From Irineochytrium annulatum (taxonomy: Eukaryota; Chytridiomycota; Chytridiomycetes; Chytridiales; Chytridiaceae), in the NCBI GenBank assembly GCA_027600665.1, contig JADGJL010000721.1, positions 1-15,010 of the forward strand: a stretch of 15,010 bases of DNA, in the 5' to 3' direction. The notes beneath the pieces are model-generated. The model was not told the origin of the DNA and did no database searches. It saw nothing but the letters and a program-made list of their open reading frames with translations. A program made the position numbers and the translations under genes. Positions within the stretch are counted from its first letter, which is position 1. Each line of letters opens with the position of its first letter. Positions 10,237 through 15,010 of this stretch are shown here, piece by piece.

Positions 10237-10960
10237 TCTTTCTATTTTTGCCGATTCGCAAGTTGCATTCTTCTATTTTATTCTACTACTTATCTCGATA
10301 TATTGAATTTGATAGTAATAATACATAGCTTTGCTCTTCCTTACCTTGAGTTGTACTTGTCCAATTGAGTGGTGTACGCATGCAAGAACAGGCATGGTAG
10401 TAACCGCGGTCGGTACTTATTCCAACGTAAAGGCACAGTTATCACGAAAAGTTGCAATTGCGCGTCTTCACTCCCCATTTTCTCTGTGAACGACTCGCCG
10501 CCGCCGCCGTCGACGCCAACCGTCGCCGCCCATCAACACCGCCAACCTACCGCTGTTCGCCAGTCCCAAGGCCATTCGCTGTCTCCTGAGCGCCCCTCGC
10601 CTCCAGAATGCCGCTCTGAAAGCCTGGTCACAGGCCATCGAAGCCTAACTGATTGCTCATACCGGCCTCCGACCTTCCGTGCTGATTTCTCTTGCAAGTC
10701 GGCAAGCCTCGACAGCGGAACTGTCCGCGGATGTAGCCGGCCACGCGCCGTTGTCCAATGAGGGGCCAAACATGGCCTGCCACCTTTCCCCTTGGGACCT
10801 TCCAAACCGCGCCCTCGATTGGCCTGCTCAGGCGTCCTTCCCGGCTCTTCGCGCCGCCGGGCCGTTGGTCTTTTCTTTCGGGAGTACGATTATTAACGAC
10901 AAACCTTTCTTTTGATCATTTAATAAATACAACGATATTGTACAGACAGCTCTGCATCAA
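10181..10960. other. Convergent intergenic region, 780 bp
   Basis: This lies between the stops of the orphan gene (plus) and WBP4 (minus). About 10238-10370 is AT-rich and fits 3' UTR or terminator sequence. About 10440-10880 is GC-rich. In it one plus-strand frame runs from ATG 10394 to TGA 10913-10915, broken only by TGA at 10487 and TAA at 10646. Part of it reads like protein (LPLFASPKAIRCLLSAPRL), but I recognise nothing and find no convincing splice pairs. It could be a decayed gene, a spliced small gene, or GC-rich non-coding DNA. No tRNA boxes were seen. Confidence 0.5.
10918..10927. terminator. Bidirectional poly(A)-type signal
   Basis: AATAAA lies at 10922-10927 on the plus strand. 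The overlapping bases 10918-10923 read ATTAAA on the minus strand, about 38 nt past the WBP4 stop. The minus-strand hexamer is well placed for WBP4 polyadenylation. The plus-strand one would serve any transcript crossing the convergent interval. Hexamers occur by chance in AT-rich DNA, so this is moderate evidence. Confidence 0.45.
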
Positions 10961-12022
10961 CTATGTGACCTTCACGCCTTTATCCTTCTTCACTTTCCGC
11001 TTCTTGAACGTGGCCGCCGGCGCCGCTGGCCCTCCGCCCACCTCCCCATCATCCGCAACCTGCAGCCTCTTTTCCTGCAGCTTATACCCAAACAGGTTCT
11101 CCCCGTCCTCCTCCTGCGCGATCTCCTCCTCCGCTGCCTCCGTCTTCTTCCGATACGCCGCCTCGGCCTCCTCCGCCGTCATCTCCTTCGCCTTCCGCTT
11201 CCCAGCCCCGCTACCATCGTCCCCGTCATCGCAGTCGTCGTCATATCCCGAGGTTACCCGCGTCGACGCCATCACGGGCACCTCGACGGTCTCCCATTCC
11301 CCGAGGCCCGTCGTCGCCACCACCTTCCGCGGAGCCGGCTGAGCCGGTGGTGCGCCCGGCGGCCGCGCGATAACGGGTGGCGGCTCGTGTTTCGTGTAAG
11401 TGAGAGTGTTCTTGCCCTGGATCTGCTGCGCGTAGAAAGTCTTGGAGGAAGAGGCGGAGCCGGAGGTTGAGACGGTGGCCACGCTGGCGAGGTGGGCTGA
11501 TCGCGCAACGTTGGCAGTCGAGCCCATGGACTCCTTCGCCATCTTCACATGTGCGGCCTGGCAAGTCGATATGTAAAAAAAAGGGCGGGGGTTGGTTGGT
11601 GGTGTGGCACGATGAGAAAGGACGACGATGAGTGTACAAAATATACGTACCGCCTCGATCTGCGACAACATTGCCATCGTCTCCGCATCCTGAATCTTCT
11701 TCTCCTCCTCCTTTTTGTGCAAATTCCGCAGGAACTGCTGTACTCGGTCCTTGTGCTTCAGACCCGTCTCATGGTTCTTTCTGGACTACAAATTTGTTGG
11801 AAGGACGAGAAATGTCAGCTCTAGTCCATGAGAAACCCCAACAAAAATTAAGCAGTCGATAGAAACACAAAGCACAGAATTTCCTTACGATCTTGTTGTC
11901 GGTGATGAAGATCTTGCAGTATTCACACCAAAATTTCTGTAATCGAAGTCAGCAAAAAGGAAAGCAGAAGGTGCAATAAAGTGGGCAGAATTTACCTTGT
12001 TCGACTTCCAAAATTCCGTCAT
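10961..12022 (-). CDS. WBP4: WBP4 (FBP21)-like U1-type zinc-finger splicing factor without WW domains
   Basis: A probable spliceosome-associated protein. Exons on the minus strand: 12022-11996, 11936-11889, 11785-11651 and 11557-10961, all joined in phase 0, giving 268 residues. Introns are 59, 103 and 93 nt with GTAAAT, GTAAGG and GTACGT donors. The N-terminus MTEFWKSNKKFWCEYCKIFI matches the WBP4 start. A matrin/U1-C type finger uses C13, C16, H30 and H36 (C-X2-C-X13-H-X5-H). A charged helix (about 37-90) rich in K, E and Q follows. The tail keeps the WBP4-type motifs GEWETVEV (about 156-163), LFGYKLQEKRL (about 225-235) and FKKRKVKK (about 254-261). Human WBP4 has two WW domains between the finger and the tail; here that stretch is low-complexity Ser/Pro/Ala with no WW. 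The gene is transcribed divergently from the FNBP4-like gene. Assignment rests on the finger and tail motifs together; other U1-type finger proteins are the alternative. Confidence 0.9.
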
Positions 12023-12281
12023 TGTACTGTTGCCGAAGTGGGACCAGAGATCTTGGTCTCGTCGTAGGGAGAAATGGTCAGAAGGTGTTGAGTCCGCTGG
12101 TCGTCTTAATCTTGAACCTGCGGCAATTCCTCATTCGTGGTCGCTTTCTTTGAAGCAGCTTAAATGCGGCGACGGATTATCATCCAGCACAAGCCGCGGC
12201 CTGCTCCTACCGCTCCGGCGCCTCAACTTCCCGCCCCGACGTTGGCTTCAGGTATTTACCGCATTTGATGTGCCCTCGACG

Positions 12282-12308
12282 ATGGCGAATGGATCCTTGC
12301 GCACGTGA
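12282..12308 (+). other. Eight-codon upstream ORF before FNBP4
   Basis: ATG followed by seven sense codons and TGA (MANGSLRT), ending 19 nt before the chosen FNBP4 start codon. If it lies in the leader it could lower translation of the main frame. Alternatively GTGATC at 12306 could be a splice donor, making this the first coding exon. Both are unproven. Confidence 0.3.
12302..12307. promoter_or_regulatory. CACGTG E-box-like site
   Basis: A perfect CACGTG palindrome in the context GCACGTGATC, the core bound by Cbf1-type bHLH factors in fungi. It is 21 bp upstream of the chosen FNBP4 start. A single hexamer is weak evidence. Confidence 0.3.
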
Positions 12309-12327
12309 TCTGTGTGTGGAAGCGGCA

Positions 12328-13576
12328 ATGAAGAACCGGTTTGGATGCTGTATTCTCCCTGTATATCTTTGTTTCCCTTCTTCTTCCCGGAAAACAAACT
12401 TACTTCAAACCTTTCGCAGCGCGTAAGTCAGCCAGCGCCCTTGCGCTCGATTATGGTAGCGGGAGCGATGACGATGATCCCGCCGACGCGCCGGTGGTGG
12501 TCGCGGCAGCCAGCGGCGACGCCGCCCTCGACGATTTCTACAAGGATTTGGAATCGATCGAAACGCCTGTCGAGAAGCCGTCGCTCGCATCTCCGGCCAG
12601 CGCGGCCACGAATCACGCGCCGCCTCCCTTGATGGTCGTCACCAGCGACAACCTACCTCCACCTCCACCTCGAAGGCCACCGTCGACACCATTCTCCTTC
12701 CCACCTCTCCCGGAGACGCTTGATTTGCCTTCCGTTCCGAAGCGAAACCCGGGTCTCGTGCAGCGGCACCAGAACATCCGGCTGCGTCTCGACCGGCTGC
12801 GGGCCTTGCCGGCAACGCTAAGGCCAGAGCACGCCCAGCTCGTGAACGCGCGATGCACGGAGCTAAAAATTAGGGCGGAGGATTGGTTTAGGGGTGTGCT
12901 GGCGACGCCTTTTTTTGAGTCGTTAATTGGGCACTGGGAGGCGAACTTGGCGAGGGTTGAAGGTGAGATACGCCAACCTCGTCACGCCTTGTTAATGTGC
13001 TGGAAATTAAGAGCTGTATGCACCAAACGGATGGACGATCACCTGGGACGCCGAGTCGCTTTCCTTCGTCTTCACCGGAGCCAACGGCGAGAGGCTGAAT
13101 GCGTGGCCGCCTGCGGATCAGATACTCCCGGATTTGCCAACCGATTCCCCGCCCATCAGTAACAGCGCTACACTGGAAGCGCTGGCGTTTGCTTCGCCGG
13201 AGATAGCCGTCGCTACGGTGACGCCGGAGGAGCCTGCGCCTGAGCCGCAATCCGCGACATCCGACCGTCTCGAAGAAAAGGAAAAGCCCGCCCCGAAGAA
13301 GCGCAAGTCGACCAAGCCGGAGTCAGTCTCGGTCAGCGCGAAGTCGCGGAAGATGGTGCATCTCGATATTGGCAATTGCCTTCCCCTTCACTATCTTAAT
13401 GTTCTCTTCAATAGGCGAACATGCTTGTCAAATGGCGGACGGCGGTGGAAGAGCTTGCGGAGGACGAGGACGAGGAAAGTGACGAGGGCGGAGTGCAGAA
13501 GTGGCGAGAGACGGCCGAGGAGCGCAACGCGTCGAATCCAAATTTCGCGCCCCTTGGGAAGGTGCGCGGGCAGTAA
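12328..13576 (+). CDS. FNBP4: FNBP4 (FBP30)-like WW-domain protein
   Basis: A probable nuclear protein related to formin-binding protein 4, a WW protein linked to spliceosomes and proline-rich ligands. Proposed exons: 12328-12349, 12420-12962, 13012-13355 and 13415-13576, giving 356 residues. Introns are about 70, 49 and 59 nt. The first exon is the weak point: the conserved LALDYGSGSDDDD block must be preceded by another exon because its own frame has no ATG. Near 38-55 is ALDDFYKDLESI, typical of the family. Residues about 80-112 are proline-rich. A helical segment (RAEDWFRGVLATPFFESLIGHW) then leads into a WW domain at about 194-222, with W196, a WD pair at 200-201, F207/F209 in place of the usual aromatic pair, W220 and P222. 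A likely nuclear localisation signal KKRK is at 284-287. The tail NASNPNFAPLGK resembles family C-termini. It is head-to-head with the WBP4-like gene. Confidence is high for a WW protein and good for FNBP4. Confidence 0.86.
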
Positions 13577-13748
13577 GAGCAGGCAGGGAGGGGTTGGCGC
13601 GTTAATTAACGCGTAGTTTCGTGTCGGCTGATACTTAAAGCTGGGCATCAATAGAGTAAATAATGAACTGCTTGGTAAGGCATGCTACCTACCATGTTTC
13701 GCGAATCCAGTTATGGAAGGCCAAAATCAACTCGAAAAATCCGGCGCG
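13577..13748 (+). other. Spacer between FNBP4 and CPSF6
   Basis: 172 nt between two plus-strand genes; it must contain the FNBP4 3' end and the CPSF6 promoter and leader. A 16-bp perfect palindrome lies near its left end and an AT-rich patch (AGAGTAAATAATG) near 13653-13665 could serve 3'-end formation. No canonical AATAAA or TATA box is seen. Confidence 0.4.
13598..13613. repeat. 16-bp perfect palindrome
   Basis: CGCGTTAATTAACGCG is identical to its reverse complement and starts 22 bp after the FNBP4 stop codon. It could be a dimeric protein-binding site or a small hairpin in RNA; its function is unknown. Confidence 0.6.
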
Positions 13749-15010
13749 ATGGATGATGAGTACGGGATATATGATGGCGCCGTCTCCGGCTACGACGACG
13801 TGAGTGCGCGCGAGGCTTGATCCGTTCGAGAGCGAGGACCCGTCTTGGGCCGTCGTTCCCGCGAGGAGTTGAAGAGAGGCGAGGAGGGAGTGATCTGGTC
13901 GACGCCCCGACGCCTGTGACCGCGATCACGCTCGCGCGAGCCTACTTAGGGTCCGTCTCGTGCCACTTCGCTGGTTGGACCTGGCTGGGCCTTGGGAGTG
14001 GGGGCATCATTGGTTAGCGAGACTGAGTCCCAAGCGAGTAGAGGGGAGGCCGAAGGCCTTTCCAGGATAACCGAAGAAGCGAGATCATGGCAGTTGGAAG
14101 CGGTCTTGGAATGAACGACGTGCGGGGGTTGTAGATGGGAGGGACGTCGCGGCGCCACATCACCCGGCGATGAAGTCGGGTCGTGGCCTGATATTATATT
14201 AACTGCTCATCGGAATTTGCAGAACTACGGAGAAGCCAAGTATGAAGAGAACGGCAACGGGAATCACGAGGGCGAGAACGAGGTGACGCTGAACGGCGGC
14301 GACGACAATGGCAATGGGGCCGACCACACCGCCAACGACAATGACAATAACAACGACGATGGCAACGGCAACGGTGCCGCGGAAGGCGCGAACGCAAACT
14401 CCACCTACTCCAGCGTCGAGGACGTGGTCGACTTCGACTTTGACCCAAATTCCCCGCTCGACGCCGTGCCGCCGGTCGCCAATAACCCTCTAGCACCGGA
14501 GCCGTCGGAAAGCGGGGGAGGGAGCGGTGGCGCCCCGACGCCGACGACAACGCGGCAGATTCACAGCCTGCCACCGCACCGGAATTCGGCGTCGGGACAA
14601 CGTGCGCTATACGTGACCGATTTGGCATGGGTGAGTTTTTATCGGCTTCTGCATCTTATTGTCGGAAGTTAACTCCCATGAACAGTGGACGACCGACGAA
14701 GAGCTCCGCCTGATCGCTGCCGACGCCGGCGTCGGCGACCTCCTGGGCGCGAAGGATATCGTCTTCCAGGAGCAGAAGATCAACGGCAAGTCCCGCGGGC
14801 TCGCGTACCTCGAGTTTCAAACCGCGGACGCCGCGCGTGCCGTGAAAGCCCTGATGGACAAAATGGAGATCCATAACAAGCGGCCAACCGTCACCCTCAC
14901 GTACGCGTGCGATCGCAAGGACCTGTTTAAGCAATGGGGCGGGTTGGATGGGACGGGGAGGATACTGGGGGATGGCCCTGAGGGAATCGGAGGGATGGCG
15001 GGTGGTGGGG
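13749..15010 (+). CDS. CPSF6: CPSF6/CFIm68-like RRM protein, 5' part (runs off window)
   Basis: A homologue of cleavage and polyadenylation factor 6, the RRM subunit of cleavage factor I that helps choose pre-mRNA poly(A) sites. Exons: 13749-13799, 14223-14630 and 14686-15010, continuing past the window. Exon 1 encodes MDDEYGIYDGAVSGYDD, then a GTGAGT donor; this acidic start is typical of fungal homologues. Residues 18-153 are acidic and low-complexity, with Asn/Gly/Asp repeats. An RRM follows at about 146-225: RNP2-like ALYVTDL, then WWTTDEELRLIAADAGV, and RNP1-like KSRGLAYLEF. ALY.....WWTTDE is the diagnostic CPSF6/7 motif, split here exactly between the two tryptophans by a 55-nt intron. 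After the RRM a Gly-rich stretch (GIGGMAGGG) begins, consistent with the low-complexity tail of the family. The 3' end is missing. CPSF7 is the alternative, but fungi usually have a single member. Confidence 0.92.
13800..14222 (+). other. Long first intron of CPSF6 (423 nt)
   Basis: GTGAGT donor after codon 17, ATTAAC branch-like sequence and TTTGCAG acceptor, phase 0. It is GC-rich with stops in all useful frames. An 8-nt element CGCGCGAG (13807-13814) near the donor can pair with CTCGCGCG (13931-13938), and AGGCC/GGCCT (14047-14059) can form a small hairpin. I see no snoRNA or other gene in it. Confidence 0.75.
14247..14400 (+). repeat. Coding low-complexity Asn/Gly/Asp repeats in CPSF6
   Basis: Repeated GGCAACGG, GACAATGGCAATGG and GACAATGACAATAACAAC units encode NGNGN, DDNGNG, NDNDNNNDDGNGNG and similar. 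This is likely a disordered, length-variable acidic linker produced by triplet/hexamer slippage. Confidence 0.65.

Larger units (their letters stand above)
12023..12327. promoter_or_regulatory. Divergent WBP4/FNBP4 intergenic region
   Basis: A 305-bp spacer between the chosen start codons of the two divergent genes. It contains CACGTG at 12302-12307, a short upstream ORF at 12282-12308, and no clear TATA box. Its right edge depends on the FNBP4 start, which is uncertain: in-frame ATGs also occur at 12268 and 12289. Confidence 0.5.

Noticed and set aside
10533..10805. 90-codon minus-strand frame in the convergent interval
   Set aside because: Arg/Gly-rich with no recognised motif, and opposite the more protein-like plus frame; explained by GC-rich composition.
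11241..11639. 132-codon minus-strand frame overlapping WBP4
   Set aside because: Out of frame with the WBP4 exon and partly in its intron 3; rich in Arg/Pro/His as expected of a shadow frame.
13817..14158. Small frames on both strands inside CPSF6 intron 1
   Set aside because: No homology, no conserved-looking composition, and bounded by a good GTGAGT donor and TTTGCAG acceptor joined in phase.

Overview
The window looks like nuclear DNA of a fungus, probably an early-diverging (chytrid-like) lineage. The genes are intron-rich and most introns are only 41-65 nt, with GT..AG ends and CTAAC/TTAAC-like branch sites. The gene set (HUWE1/Tom1, Tad3, WBP4, FNBP4 and CPSF6 homologues) is eukaryotic. 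The lineage is inferred from intron style and protein architecture, not from a marker gene. No tRNA, rRNA, CRISPR array or transposon was recognised.

Layout. (1) 20-7384, minus strand: the first 2303 codons of a giant HECT-type E3 ubiquitin ligase of the HUWE1/Tom1 family, in seven exons. The C-terminal third with the HECT domain lies outside the window. (2) 7577-8817, plus strand: TAD3, the non-catalytic subunit of the tRNA wobble adenosine deaminase, diverging from TOM1 across a 192-bp spacer. (3) 8966-10180, plus strand: a 404-residue orphan protein. (4) 10181-10960: a gene-poor convergent interval holding AT-rich 3' sequence, one coding-like but interrupted frame, and a poly(A)-type signal readable on both strands. 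(5) 10961-12022, minus strand: a WBP4 (FBP21)-like U1-type zinc-finger splicing factor. (6) 12328-13576, plus strand: an FNBP4 (FBP30)-like WW-domain protein, head-to-head with WBP4. (7) 13749 to the window end, plus strand: the 5' part of a CPSF6-like RRM protein of pre-mRNA 3'-end processing.

How the genes relate. The right-hand 4 kb carries three consecutive genes for pre-mRNA processing factors: two homologues of formin/proline-binding spliceosome-associated proteins sharing one intergenic promoter region, then a cleavage-factor subunit. The left half pairs ubiquitin ligation (TOM1) with tRNA editing (TAD3) across a short divergent spacer. No dedicated operon or defence system is visible. 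The more unusual points are the head-to-head FBP21/FBP30 pair, the absence of WW domains in the WBP4-like protein, the orphan protein, and the contrast between very short typical introns and long first introns in TOM1 (228 nt) and CPSF6 (423 nt).

All exon boundaries were worked out by hand from reading frame, splice signals and remembered family motifs. Reading phases agree across every junction given.
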